A stretch of 64,000 nucleotides of DNA from Oxalobacter vibrioformis (GCF_027118995.1 NZ_CP098242.1:2395001-2459000), one strand, 5' to 3'; positions 51,295 through 59,795 are shown, counted from the first letter of the stretch. A program made the numbers and translations. The notes: generated from the letters alone by a model not told the origin.

Positions 51295-52998
51295 GTGGAA
51301 CAGATGCAACAGACAGAAAAAAATGCCATCCTCAAAAATGAACAGGAGCGCATGCGCCTCATGCTTGAAGCCGTGCCGCTTTGCTGCAACTTATGGGATA
51401 CCAGCTATAACAACATCGACTGCAACCAGGAAGCCGTCACCCTGTTTGAGTTGAAAGACAAGCAGGAATACCTCAACCGCTTCTTTGACCTTTCGCCCGA
51501 GTACCAGCCCGATGGTCGCCTGTCGTCAGAAAAAGCCACTGAAAAAATCCGTGAGGCGTTTGATATGGGGCGGTCACGTTTTGAATGGATGCACTGCAAA
51601 CTCAATGGCGAGCCGGTACCATCCGAAATCACCCTGGTACGCGTTGAGTACGATGATGGGTATCTCGTCGCCGGTTACACGCGTGACCTGCGCGAAATCA
51701 AGGCCGCCGAAGCCGAGGCCAACAAGGCCACCGAGCAGATGCGCATCATGTTTGATGCCGTGCCGCTGTGCTGCAACCTATGGGACACGAACCATAACAA
51801 CATCGACTGCAACCAGGAAGCCGTCACCCTGTTTGAGCTGAAAGACAAGCAGGAATACCTCGACCGCTTCTTTGACCTTTCGCCCGAGTACCAGCCCGAT
51901 GGTCGCCTGTCGTCAGAAAAAGCCGGAGAGATGATCTCACGGGCCTTTGATACCGGCTGTGCGCGCTTTGAATGGATGCACCAGAAATTGAATGGCGAAC
52001 CGGTGCCATCCGAAATCACCCTGGTGCGGGTCAAGCATGAGACCGGCTACGTCGTGGCCGGTTATACGCGTGACCTGCGCGAAATCAAGGCCGCCGAAGC
52101 CGAGGCCAACAAGGCCACCGAGCAGATGCGCATCATGTTTGATGCCGTGCCGCTGTGCTGCAACCTATGGGACACGAACCATAACAACATCGACTGCAAC
52201 CAGGAAGCCGTCACCCTGTTTGAGCTGAAAGACAAGCAGGAATACCTCGACCGCTTCTTTGACCTTTCGCCCGAGTACCAGCCCGATGGTCGCCTGTCGT
52301 CAGAAAAAGCCGGAGAGATGATCTCACGGGCCTTTGATACCGGCTGGGTGCGCTTTGAATGGATGCACCAGAAATTGAATGGCGAACCGGTGCCACCCGA
52401 AATCACCCTGGTGCGGGTCAAGCACGAGACCGGCTACGCCGTGGCCGGTTACACGCTCGATCTCCGGGAAATCAAGTGGACCGTTTCCCGGCTCAACAAG
52501 ATGGAGCAGCTTGCCTTTACCGACGCCGTTACCGGTATCGCCAACCGTTACCACTTCATGGACAATGCCCAGAAAGCCTTTATCAACCTGCCGCCAGGCC
52601 GGGCAGTTTCCATCATGATGATCGATCTCGATCACTTCAAGAATGTCAACGATACCTACGGTCATACCACGGGTGACGTCATCCTCAAATCGGTCGCCGG
52701 CAAGATACAGGACACCCTGCGCGAATCCGATTTCCTTGCCCGGTATGGCGGGGAAGAATTCATTGTCATTGTGGATGATGTCAATGAAGACATGATCGGC
52801 CGGCTTGCCGAGCGGCTTCGCAGCGCAGTCAGCGAGGCCCCTTTTGATGCCGCTGACACGTCCATACCCGTGACCATCAGCATAGGCGCCGCCATCAGGA
52901 AAGACCCCTTGCAAACCCTCGAAGAACTTATCGAGCAGGCCGACAGCGCCCTTTACAAGGCCAAGGCAAAAGGCAGGAACAGGGTCGAGATGCTCTAG
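51295..52998 (+). CDS. diguanylate cyclase with three near-identical PAS domains
   Basis: The 567-residue cytoplasmic protein starts at GTG 51295 (a second start at 51304 is possible). It has three PAS units of 129 residues each (about 23-151, 152-280 and 281-405), each with EAVPLCCNLWDT or DAVPLCCNLWDT, FFDLSPEYQPDGRLSSEKA and VAGYTxDLREIK. The DNA repeats at exactly 387-bp spacing (ATG 51361, 51748, 52135). The C-terminal GGDEF domain has ARYGGEEFIVIV with the motif intact and an RESD inhibitory site five residues before it, so it should make c-di-GMP with feedback control. No membrane segment is seen; the ligand is unknown. Confidence 0.93.
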   Translation: MEQMQQTEKNAILKNEQERMRLMLEAVPLCCNLWDTSYNNIDCNQEAVTLFELKDKQEYLNRFFDLSPEYQPDGRLSSEKATEKIREAFDMGRSRFEWMHCKLNGEPVPSEITLVRVEYDDGYLVAGYTRDLREIKAAEAEANKATEQMRIMFDAVPLCCNLWDTNHNNIDCNQEAVTLFELKDKQEYLDRFFDLSPEYQPDGRLSSEKAGEMISRAFDTGCARFEWMHQKLNGEPVPSEITLVRVKHETGYVVAGYTRDLREIKAAEAEANKATEQMRIMFDAVPLCCNLWDTNHNNIDCNQEAVTLFELKDKQEYLDRFFDLSPEYQPDGRLSSEKAGEMISRAFDTGWVRFEWMHQKLNGEPVPPEITLVRVKHETGYAVAGYTLDLREIKWTVSRLNKMEQLAFTDAVTGIANRYHFMDNAQKAFINLPPGRAVSIMMIDLDHFKNVNDTYGHTTGDVILKSVAGKIQDTLRESDFLARYGGEEFIVIVDDVNEDMIGRLAERLRSAVSEAPFDAADTSIPVTISIGAAIRKDPLQTLEELIEQADSALYKAKAKGRNRVEML

Positions 52999-53156
52999 GG
53001 TGTGTTAACACGAAACAGCCTGCTGCAAAGCCGTTGTACTCCACATGGCTGTGTTGCCTCGAAAAAGGGGAACTTAATGGTGGTCTGCACCACCTGCATT
53101 CCTATTTCCCGATGCGCCTGGCCGGAGCGCAAGGCCAGGCAATGCCTGCTTCAAAA
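52995..53156. mobile_element. MITE-like element, copy 2 (right end lost)
   Basis: It begins CTAG then GGTGTGTTAACACGA, closely matching the left end of the copy at 63.39 kb (GGCGTGTTAACACTA). The interior CCTGCTGCAAAGCCGTTGT and the TTGCCTCGAAAAA block are shared. The TAG of its CTAG is the stop codon of the GGDEF gene, so insertion occurred exactly at the gene end. The right end has decayed after CAAAAAACG. Confidence 0.6.
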
Positions 53157-53225
53157 AACGTTGTATTTACTACAACTTATTGATTTTCAAGTAATATTTA
53201 ATAGCCATTTTAGGATAATCCATAT

Positions 53226-53254
53226 TTGACTATTTCAAAAATGGCGGTTATAGT
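53226..53254 (+). promoter_or_regulatory. strong sigma-70 promoter of a candidate small RNA
   Basis: TTGACT (53226-53231) and TATAGT (53249-53254) are separated by an ideal 17 bp. A start near 53261 follows. There is no gene between here and the terminator at 53332. Confidence 0.7.
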
Positions 53255-53260
53255 TTTATC

Positions 53261-53360
53261 GTGAAGTATTTTTCAGGGGTACTTCACAGAACACAGTTAC
53301 TAATGTGTTTGTGTTCTCTGCTTACATCTTTGGCCCGTACTTCGGTACGGGCCTTTTTTT
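53261..53360 (+). ncRNA. candidate structured small RNA of about 100 nt
   Basis: Three hairpins follow the promoter. The first is TGAAGTA / TACTTCA (53262-53286), the second AGAACACA / TGTGTTCT (about 53288-53318). The third is a very stable terminator, GGCCCGTAC / GTACGGGCC closed by a TTCG tetraloop (53332-53353), followed by seven T. Promoter, folded body and terminator together define a transcription unit without a coding frame. It could be a trans-acting RNA or a leader that attenuates the gene at 53427. No known family recognised. Confidence 0.6.
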
Positions 53361-53426
53361 ATCTTTTTCAGCGTTCAGCCAGCGCCAGGCCTGCTTCATG
53401 GCGTACAAGACTCCCGTATACTGGAC

Positions 53427-53732
53427 ATGCGCGATGAAAAAACACTGGCGGATTGCGGCCCGTATGGTGGTGATAGCGGCTGGAAGTGCCTTGAGGTGGC
53501 GTTACCGTCACTGCCGGATAAAAACGGCAGGTTGCGTTATACGCACACCCTTTACGCATACGTCAAAGAAGCGTACATTGAAAGGCGTTATATTCAGATC
53601 AAGCTTGACAGCAAAACCTTCAAGCCGGGCCTCTCTTCCCCGCTGCCACGGGGTACAATCATCTATGAGGCACCAGGTGACAGAAGGGCAGGTATGTCCC
53701 TGCCTTATTTCAGGGGCACTGCGATCGAATAG
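53427..53732 (+). CDS. hypothetical protein, first of a three-gene group
   Basis: The 101-residue protein begins at ATG 53427 (MRDEKTLADCGPYGGDSGWK) with a weak ribosome site. It reads as an ordered beta-rich domain (YIERRYIQIKLDSKTFKPG) ending FRGTAIE. The frame is open further upstream but without a start codon. It is followed after 17 bp by a gene with a good AGGAG site, so the three genes to 54402 probably form an operon. Family not recognised. Confidence 0.55.
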   Translation: MRDEKTLADCGPYGGDSGWKCLEVALPSLPDKNGRLRYTHTLYAYVKEAYIERRYIQIKLDSKTFKPGLSSPLPRGTIIYEAPGDRRAGMSLPYFRGTAIE

Positions 53733-53749
53733 AAATACAGGAGAAAGAT

Positions 53750-54169
53750 ATGCTGGAAATCACCCGTTTTTCGCTTGAAAAGCATCGTGGGCCCTACGAG
53801 AAATGGCCGCTGAAAACCCGACTGGTTGCCGATGGCGCCATGCTCGACCTTACCATCGGTGGGTACACCCTCTTAAGGCAGTTTGAGACAGAAGCCGGCT
53901 ATCTCCTGGTCACGGACTATGACTGCATGTATGAAGAAGTCATCAGCTTTACCCTCATCGACAAAGCCTGTACCCGCGTCCTTTCCCATCGGCAGATCGG
54001 TGCGCCTTACCAGACATACTGGCTGGGCGATGTCATCTGGAAAGATCCCTGGCGATTTGAGGCGACCATCGAAAACTCCGATGTAATTGCGAGCTTTACC
54101 ATCCGCAAATTTCACATCCCCGGCTTTTACCCGCAGCTGGGCATGCTGCTTTCCGCGGACAATGCGTGA
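53750..54169 (+). CDS. hypothetical protein, second of a three-gene group
   Basis: The 139-residue protein starts at ATG 53750 after AGGAGAAAG. It appears to be a beta-rich soluble domain (LDLTIGGYTLLRQFETEAGY, LVTDYDCMYEEVISFTLIDK). There is no signal peptide. Its last codons overlap the start of the next gene, indicating coupled translation. No family recognised. Confidence 0.7.
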   Translation: MLEITRFSLEKHRGPYEKWPLKTRLVADGAMLDLTIGGYTLLRQFETEAGYLLVTDYDCMYEEVISFTLIDKACTRVLSHRQIGAPYQTYWLGDVIWKDPWRFEATIENSDVIASFTIRKFHIPGFYPQLGMLLSADNA

Positions 54170-54402
54170 CCGAAACGCCTTTTCGCTGGGATATCACCCG
54201 GGCCGGGCAGCTCGGCAGCCTCCTCGGAGAAGCACCGCGTCAACCTGTATCCACCGATGATGAAATGCGGCCATGCTGTGTGCGCATCATCGCTTTTGCC
54301 GGCAACAGCGATCTTGTTTTCGTCGGACGTTCGCCTGAGAGCTTCTTTGATCTTTTGAGTGGCATGCTGTTTGACACCACCTGGCAGGAGCTGCGTTATT
54401 AG
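54166..54402 (+). CDS. hypothetical protein, third of a three-gene group
   Basis: The 78-residue protein starts at GTG 54166, overlapping the previous stop (GTGA). It contains IIAFAGNSDLVFVGRSPESF near residues 40-59 and FDLLSGMLFDTTW thereafter, a compact alpha/beta-looking fold. The segment VFVGRSPESFFDLLSG resembles sequences around phosphoribosyltransferase-like proteins of phage and tellurite clusters, but the match is too short to use. The MITE copy begins right after its stop, so its 3' end may be altered. Confidence 0.6.
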   Translation: MTETPFRWDITRAGQLGSLLGEAPRQPVSTDDEMRPCCVRIIAFAGNSDLVFVGRSPESFFDLLSGMLFDTTWQELRY

Positions 54403-54404
54403 GA

Positions 54405-54550
54405 TCAGCCCTCATCAATTGCCTGCTGCAAAGCCGTTGTGTCCCCAATGGCAGCGTTGCATCGAAAAACGGGAGCTTGATGGTGGTCTGCACCGCCTGG
54501 CCCTTTGAGCCAAAACGGCTTTTCGCAAACGGAAAATTAATGAGACCTGA
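54405..54550. mobile_element. MITE-like element, copy 3
   Basis: Ends TCAGCCCTCATCAATT (54405-54420) and AATTAATGAGACCTGA (54535-54550) are imperfect inverted repeats (13 of 16). The interior CCTGCTGCAAAGCCGTTGTG, the TTGCATCGAAAAACGG block, and GGCTTTTCGCAAAC before the right end are shared with copies 1 and 4. Confidence 0.6.
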
Positions 54551-54558
54551 CCCTGGTC

Positions 54559-55059
54559 TCAGCTGTACCACTCAACAGCGATCACTTCACTCCAGGGCGT
54601 CCTTGTTACCGCATATACCCAGGGAATCTGCCTCAAGAGGACATCCTGCGGTTCAGCTTGTACCGTGAGGCGATATGCCAGCCCCATCTCCAGCAGTCCA
54701 CGGCGCTTCATGAAAGCATGTCGCAGATCATTTACCGTCATATTGCCCAGGGCCGTCCAGTGTGCCCGTATCGCCTCCACCACCAGGTCTGCCTGCTGCT
54801 TTTCCACCTCGCTCAAAAGCGGTGGCGGGGGGACAGGGCGACCGGGCGGCCATCCGCAGAGCAGGGCATTGAGGTTCAAATCCCCCGTTATGCCATTGTC
54901 ACCCGTGACCATGTATTCCAGCAGGTAAATCGCCCTGGCGTGCGTTTCCTCATCAATAAAACGCATCACATCGAGATACCCGAGATGCCTGAAAAAATTG
55001 GTCAGAAAAGGCGCTGCCAGCACCAGTCCTGCATTGCCAATCGTTATTTGCCCAGTCAT
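54559..55059 (-). CDS. orphan C-terminal domain of a contractile-injection tape-measure-like protein
   Basis: The 166-residue protein matches only the conserved end of CIS_TMP-type proteins: ITIGNAGLVLAAPFLTNFFR, ARAIYLLEYMVTGD, NLNALLCGWPPGRPVPPPPL, AIRAHWTALGNMTVNDLRHA and DVLLRQIPWVYAVTRTPWSE with a VEWYS ending. In known systems this segment is the last part of a much larger protein encoded beside baseplate and sheath genes. None of those is present here. The start (ATG 55059) follows GGGAAAG, 23 bp after the previous stop, so it looks like a real short gene in an operon with the gene at 55082. Confidence 0.7.
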   Translation of the reverse strand: MTGQITIGNAGLVLAAPFLTNFFRHLGYLDVMRFIDEETHARAIYLLEYMVTGDNGITGDLNLNALLCGWPPGRPVPPPPLLSEVEKQQADLVVEAIRAHWTALGNMTVNDLRHAFMKRRGLLEMGLAYRLTVQAEPQDVLLRQIPWVYAVTRTPWSEVIAVEWYS

Positions 55060-55081
55060 ACGCGTCTTTCCCGTCGGAACA

Positions 55082-56086
55082 TCAGGTATCCCCGCCGGGC
55101 TTGAACGGGTCGTCGTCTTTCTTGTCCCGGTTCTCCCCGATTTTTACCGATGTTACCGGGTTGCCCCCACTCGAAGGAAACGGCGTGCTGCCAGGCAGGC
55201 TTGTCGGCGTCGGCGCCTGTTCTGCCTTTTTCGCCTTGCGTCTCCTGAAAAGATAAATGATCCCGGCTGCAATGCCGCCAAAAATCAGGCCGGAAACAAG
55301 GCGCGACATGCCTGATTTTTTCTCGCCGGATGACGTGGAAGAAAGAGGGGATGAGGAAGAAGAAGCCGGAGCAGAAGCCGAACGGGTTTGCGTTATACCA
55401 GCGGCTGCACCCTGCTTGAAATCCATGCTGGCAACGGCCCGTAAGGCATCTGACTTGAAGCGGCTGATATCTTCCTCGGAGTGAATGGTGCGGTAGTGAT
55501 TGATCGAGAGCACCTTGCTCTCGGCCAGAAGCGTCGTCGATACAAACGCCTGGTCAAAGTTGAAGCTTTTGCCGTTGATATTGGCGGATTGCGACATGAC
55601 GGCCATGAAAGAAATGAGCGTATCGGTTGATTCCAGTATCCCCATCGGGCGCACATTGCCGATCTTCAGGGCACCCTCGGTGACCTCATCAAGCCGCTGG
55701 TTTGAGCGCTCCTTTACCGAAGTCGTCAGCTGGGTTTCCTGGATTTTCGTAATCTGGTCTTTCAGCTTTTCAAAATCAGCCAGGCCAACCAGGAAAGTAT
55801 CTGACTTCACATGGGAAACGATGACAATATAGTCGTCCAGCATGTGGTTCTTCTTGCCATAATCCCGGTCAACCTCTTTTTCAATATAAACTTCATGGAT
55901 GACCGTATTGGCTGGCAGCGCCTTTTTCAGGAAAGCCAGCGGCTCACTGTACTTGCTCTTTGAAGCAACCACATACCCGGCGGGTGTCTGGTAGGTGAGG
56001 CTTTTTCCGCCGACAGTGATCGTGTCAGCGTGTGAGGCAAGCGGTAGCACCATCAGCCATGCCAGTACCATCCAGAATCGTTTCAT
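55082..56086 (-). CDS. exported protein with C-terminal membrane anchor
   Basis: I chose ATG 56086 (MKRFWMVLAWLMVLPLASHA), which makes a signal peptide; the mature chain starts near DTITVGGKSLTYQTPAGYVV. Residues 30-245 form a soluble domain without a known family. A Ser-rich linker (APASSSSSPLSSTSSGEKKS) leads to one membrane segment (LVSGLIFGGIAAGIIYLF) and a basic stop-transfer RRRKAKKAE, with a Pro/Ser/Asp tail in the cytoplasm. The topology is thus periplasmic domain, membrane anchor and short cytoplasmic tail. It lies upstream of, and is coupled to, the tape-measure-domain gene. Confidence 0.75.
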   Translation of the reverse strand: MKRFWMVLAWLMVLPLASHADTITVGGKSLTYQTPAGYVVASKSKYSEPLAFLKKALPANTVIHEVYIEKEVDRDYGKKNHMLDDYIVIVSHVKSDTFLVGLADFEKLKDQITKIQETQLTTSVKERSNQRLDEVTEGALKIGNVRPMGILESTDTLISFMAVMSQSANINGKSFNFDQAFVSTTLLAESKVLSINHYRTIHSEEDISRFKSDALRAVASMDFKQGAAAGITQTRSASAPASSSSSPLSSTSSGEKKSGMSRLVSGLIFGGIAAGIIYLFRRRKAKKAEQAPTPTSLPGSTPFPSSGGNPVTSVKIGENRDKKDDDPFKPGGDT

Positions 56087-56340
56087 GGTCTTTCCCCTCA
56101 TGTGCGGTTTACCTGCAAACCTCCGGCAGCTCACCCGCTAAGACCGGTGCCTTGTGTCACGACAACGGCAAAAAACCTTGTCATGACAGACATAAAAAGT
56201 TGATTAATTGCTGATTTTAGCGCTTATCACGAACGGTGCATAGCCATTCATCGCCGCCAGTGTGCCAATACGACAAAAAATTCACCGATATCCGGCATGA
56301 GATGGGGAAGGGCACATATGCCGGTAAGAGGCAGGCCACC

Positions 56341-56799
56341 TCAGGGATAGACGCGCCGATTGGTTGTCCTGTCCGGTGTATTCATCGGGTTGCTGCCCGT
56401 GCGGTTGACCTCGTTATAAAACGGGTCACGCTCACGCGGCTTTGTTTGCAGGTAGTCCGGCGTGCTTCTCCGGGAATTCAGGTCGCGGTAGGCCTCAGAC
56501 GTGCCGCGGATACTGTCCGTTTTCATGGGATAACCCGTTACCGTTTTCGGCGGCGTGGCATACGGGTCCGGCTTGACATCCTTGTCCGGTGTCAGCGTCG
56601 GATCATGCTTCATCGACGATTCCACAGCCTCAGGCATGGCGGTCTTGCCTGTTGCGGGCTTTTTGTCGGGCGTTTTTTTGGGGGGAGGCGATGAGATTGG
56701 CGCAATCGGCCGTCCGTCCGGACCCACAGGAGACTCGAACAGCATACAGCCCGATACCAGAAAGAGTGCCGCTGGCAAAAGAAAAAACGTTTTCTTCAT
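56341..56799 (-). CDS. small lipoprotein
   Basis: The 152-residue precursor has the lipoprotein signal MKKTFFLLPAALFLVSGC with lipobox LVSGC. The mature chain is Pro/Thr/Lys/Asp-rich and without obvious fold (PISSPPPKKTPDKKPATGKT). The start follows GGAGGAAAGAG. No family recognised; a periplasmic or envelope linker role would suit its composition. Confidence 0.75.
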   Translation of the reverse strand: MKKTFFLLPAALFLVSGCMLFESPVGPDGRPIAPISSPPPKKTPDKKPATGKTAMPEAVESSMKHDPTLTPDKDVKPDPYATPPKTVTGYPMKTDSIRGTSEAYRDLNSRRSTPDYLQTKPRERDPFYNEVNRTGSNPMNTPDRTTNRRVYP

Positions 56800-56907
56800 A
56801 TCTCTTTCCTCCTTATAACATCATAGCAGCAAAAGCCGGTTTTGCCGGAAAAGCACAAAAGGGACATGAGACAGTGCAAAACCTGCGGGAAGCGCTGTAC
56901 AGGACAT

Positions 56908-56934
56908 AAAAAAAGCCCTGTCTCTCAACAGGGC
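56908..56934 (-). terminator. rho-independent terminator, minus strand
   Basis: GCCCTGT and ACAGGGC form a stem around a six-base loop, with a seven-T run on the minus strand (A-run 56908-56914). It ends transcription coming from the IS remnant side. Confidence 0.65.
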
Positions 56935-57009
56935 GTGCAAACAGTGCGGATGACAGGTTTCATGCCGCCTGTTTCACTCGTTTCATTCCTCTTCTTCTCT
57001 TTTGGGAGA

Positions 57010-57578
57010 AAAGAGACTGAAACTCTCTGGAAAATCCTCATGCGCCTGCAAAAGACAGGAGCACTGCAAGTCAACATCACCTTCATGGATAGCAGCATCA
57101 TACGAGCCCATCGCCATGCTGCGGGGGCTCGTAAAAAGGGGGCTGCCAGGCATTAGGCTATTTTAGGGGCGGCTTTGGGACAAAGCTGCACATCCTTGTT
57201 GATGAGAGGGGGCGTTTGCTGAAGCTGTGCCTGTCGTCGGGGCAGGCAAGTGATCACACCTATGCGCCTGTGCTGATCAAAAGCGCCATAAGCTGTAAAG
57301 CGAAAGCCGTTGTTGGAGACAAGGGATACGATAGCGCCTCTTTACGAGGCCAGATTCATCAAGCGGGCTTAAAAGCGCTCATCCCCTATCGCAGGAATGC
57401 CAGGGCACAAAAGCCTTTGAGCAAAAGACACGACAAACAACGTAATATTGTTGAGCGATTTATTGGCAGAATCAAGGAAAACCGCAGAGTCTCAACAAGG
57501 TATGACAAGAAAGCTTCACATTTCGCCAATTTCGTGCTTCTCGCTGCCATCAAATCATGGCTGAATGTTATTTGTTAG
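57010..57578 (+). pseudogene. IS5-family transposase remnant
   Basis: The first frame begins without its normal N terminus (LWKILMRLQKTGALQVNITF), shows FMDSSIIRAHRHAAGARKKG with the first catalytic Asp, and stops at 57156. The second frame resumes with LLKLCLSSGQASDHTYAPVL, VGDKGYDSASLR with the second catalytic Asp, and ERFIGRIKENRRVSTRYDKK with the catalytic Glu. So all three DDE residues are present, but the gene lacks its 5' part and carries a frameshift near 57150. It resembles the IS427-like group of the IS5 family. The IS ends are not identifiable. Confidence 0.85.
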
Positions 57579-57610
57579 CAGAACCTGGACTGTATTTCTT
57601 CTTGCCCATA

Positions 57611-57658
57611 AAGTGAAACCCTTAAGCGTTGGCTGTCCAACTTTAGGGGGGCACTTCA
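57611..57658. repeat. palindrome like that at 50615, after the IS remnant
   Basis: AAGTGAAACCCTTAAGCG and TTGGCTGTCCAACTTTAG match 50619-50650 base for base, then GGGGGGCACTT pairs back. A GGCGGCTTTTTT sequence follows closely, so the unit again sits within a terminator-like context. Confidence 0.6.
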
Positions 57659-57782
57659 TTCCAAGGCGGCTTTTTTGTTTACTGGTGATTGGCACAAAGT
57701 CAGGTAAAATGACAGTCAACTGTCCGGGCACCCTTCATGGTCTCCGGTACTGGTCGATAAATGATATTTTCGCTGCAACCCA

Positions 57783-58841
57783 TTGGATAATCCGCAAAAC
57801 AACATACTGCCCTGGCATCTCCCTGTCTGGGAGCAATTGGATCGCATGCAGGCAAGCCTGCCCCATGCCATCCTGCTGCATGGCCCTGTCGGTACCGGCA
57901 AAAGCGCCTTTGCCGAAACGCTTGCCAAATCCCTGTTGTGCGAAAACCGGCACCCGGGTGGACATGCCTGCCATGCCTGTCTTTCCTGCGGCTGGTTTGA
58001 CCAGTATGCACACCTGGATTATCGCCGTATCCTGCCTGCGGCACTTGAAGCCGAAAAGGGGGCGGCTGATGAGGGTGCAGAAGCGGCAGACGGTGAGGAC
58101 GAAAAAACAGCCGGGCGTTCAGCCCGCGAGCCATCCAGACGGATCGGTATTGACCAGATCCGCCAGCTAGCCGATGTCATCAATCTTTCCACGCACCGTG
58201 GCGGCCTGCGTGTCATCTGCCTTTGGCCTGCAGAAGCCCTCACCACCGAATCGGCCAATGCGCTCCTGAAGATGCTCGAAGAGCCGCCGCCAGGCACCGT
58301 ATTTATCCTGGTAACCAACAATATCAATGCCTTGCTCCCCACCATCCTGTCACGTTGCAGAAAGCTCGCCATGCCCATGCCCGACTTTGCGGCAGCCCTG
58401 GCCTGGCTTAAAGCAGAGGGTGTCGCTGATGCCGAAACCTGGCTGGCAGAGCAGGGCGGTGCGCCTGTTGCTGCCCTGGAAGAAGCGCAAAACGGCAACC
58501 GTGAGGAAATGGATGTCTTTCTGGCGGCGCTGGCGTCTCCCGGTGTGGACATGGCACTAAAGACTGCGGAAAAACTCCAGCGTTCATCCGCACGGAACAT
58601 CATTGCCTGGCTGCAGCGCTGGCTGTACGATTTGCTGTCGCTGTCCATGAGTGGCCGCCAGCGCTATTTTCCCCGCTACCGGAAAACCCTCGAAACCCAG
58701 GCCGCCAGCGTAAGCACCGATGAATTGCTCCGCCTGATCAAAAAAACGGCTGAAAGAAACCGCATTGCCGAGCATCCGCTCGTCCTGCGCCTTTTGATTG
58801 AAGACATCCTTCTCGATTACAGCAGGCTGTTCACCCGATAG
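57783..58841 (+). CDS. holB: DNA polymerase III subunit delta prime
   Basis: This 352-residue subunit belongs to the clamp loader that places the beta clamp on DNA. It has a P-loop LLHGPVGTGKSAFAETLA near residue 30, a zinc-binding CENRHPGGHACHACLSC near 52, ANALLKMLEEPPPGTVFILV, and LPTILSRCRKLAMP with the SRC motif. An unusual 45-residue acidic insertion (EAEKGAADEGAEAADGEDEK) follows the zinc region. The best start is TTG 57783, since no ATG or GTG suits the frame. In relatives tmk usually precedes holB; here an IS remnant and a palindrome take that place. Confidence 0.93.
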   Translation: MDNPQNNILPWHLPVWEQLDRMQASLPHAILLHGPVGTGKSAFAETLAKSLLCENRHPGGHACHACLSCGWFDQYAHLDYRRILPAALEAEKGAADEGAEAADGEDEKTAGRSAREPSRRIGIDQIRQLADVINLSTHRGGLRVICLWPAEALTTESANALLKMLEEPPPGTVFILVTNNINALLPTILSRCRKLAMPMPDFAAALAWLKAEGVADAETWLAEQGGAPVAALEEAQNGNREEMDVFLAALASPGVDMALKTAEKLQRSSARNIIAWLQRWLYDLLSLSMSGRQRYFPRYRKTLETQAASVSTDELLRLIKKTAERNRIAEHPLVLRLLIEDILLDYSRLFTR

Positions 58842-58925
58842 CATTCCGGCGCACTGACATGCACCCGCAGGCAGGATCAATTACAATGCTCTCCTGCACC
58901 TGTTTATAACCAGAGAGAGTAATCC

Positions 58926-59726
58926 ATGTACGTTGATTCCCATTGCCATATCCATTTTCCCGCACTGGCCAAACGCCTCCCGGAAGTCCTGTCCAACATG
59001 AAGAAAAACAGCGTATCCCACGCGCTGGTCGTCTCCATCAGCTTGAATGACATCCCGGATGTGCTGAAACTTTGTGAGCAGCATGACAATCTGTATGCCG
59101 CAGTGGGGGTTCATCCCGGCAGGAAGGAAAACAAGCAGCCGGATGTCAAAACCCTGGTCGAGTATGCCAAGCATCCCAAGGTCGTTGCCATTGGTGAGAC
59201 GGGGCTGGATTACCACCATGTCAAGGGAGACCGCGACTGGCAGTTCGAGCGTTTCCGCATCCAGATTCGCGCGTCAAGGGAATGCGGCAAGCCGCTTATC
59301 ATTCATGCGCGTGAAGCGGCAGATGATGTGATCCGCGTGTTGAAGGAAGAGGGCGCAGGTACCGATGCTGGCGGCTATGGCGGCATCATGCACTGCTTCA
59401 ATGAAACCATGCCCATTGCCAAGGCTGCCATGGAGATGGGGTTTTACATCTCCTTTTCCGGCGTTATCACCTATCCCAATGCCCGGGAACTCCAGCATGT
59501 GGCGCGCCTGATTCCGCTTAACCGTATCCTGATCGAGACCGATGCGCCTTATCTTTCGCCACAGTCCATCCGCGGCAAGCAGAATGAGCCGGCCTACGTG
59601 AGTGAAGTGGCCGCGCAGCTTGCGAAGATAAAAGGCGTACCGGTAGCGCGTATCGCCAGAGAAAGTGCGCAAAACTTTTTCCGTCTCTTTGGCCTGACGC
59701 ATCTGCTTGAGGCGGAAAAGGCCTGA
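58926..59726 (+). CDS. TatD-family metal-dependent hydrolase (YcfH-like)
   Basis: The 266-residue protein is a TIM-barrel deoxyribonuclease/hydrolase. Metal ligands are visible in YVDSHCHIHFPAL (His-x-His), AIGETGLDYHHV (Glu), LIIHAREAADDVI, GIMHCFNET and LIETDAPYLSP (Asp). These match the YcfH/TatD family, involved in DNA repair and 3'-end trimming. A GAGAG site lies before ATG 58926. It follows holB after 84 bp, the order seen in many bacteria, although betaproteobacteria often have a pilZ gene between them, which is missing here. Confidence 0.93.
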   Translation: MYVDSHCHIHFPALAKRLPEVLSNMKKNSVSHALVVSISLNDIPDVLKLCEQHDNLYAAVGVHPGRKENKQPDVKTLVEYAKHPKVVAIGETGLDYHHVKGDRDWQFERFRIQIRASRECGKPLIIHAREAADDVIRVLKEEGAGTDAGGYGGIMHCFNETMPIAKAAMEMGFYISFSGVITYPNARELQHVARLIPLNRILIETDAPYLSPQSIRGKQNEPAYVSEVAAQLAKIKGVPVARIARESAQNFFRLFGLTHLLEAEKA

Positions 59727-59795
59727 TAACGTGCCGATTGACGCTTATTACAAAAGTGTACGAAAAAAAGATTTTCATGACGAATGGTTATAAAA

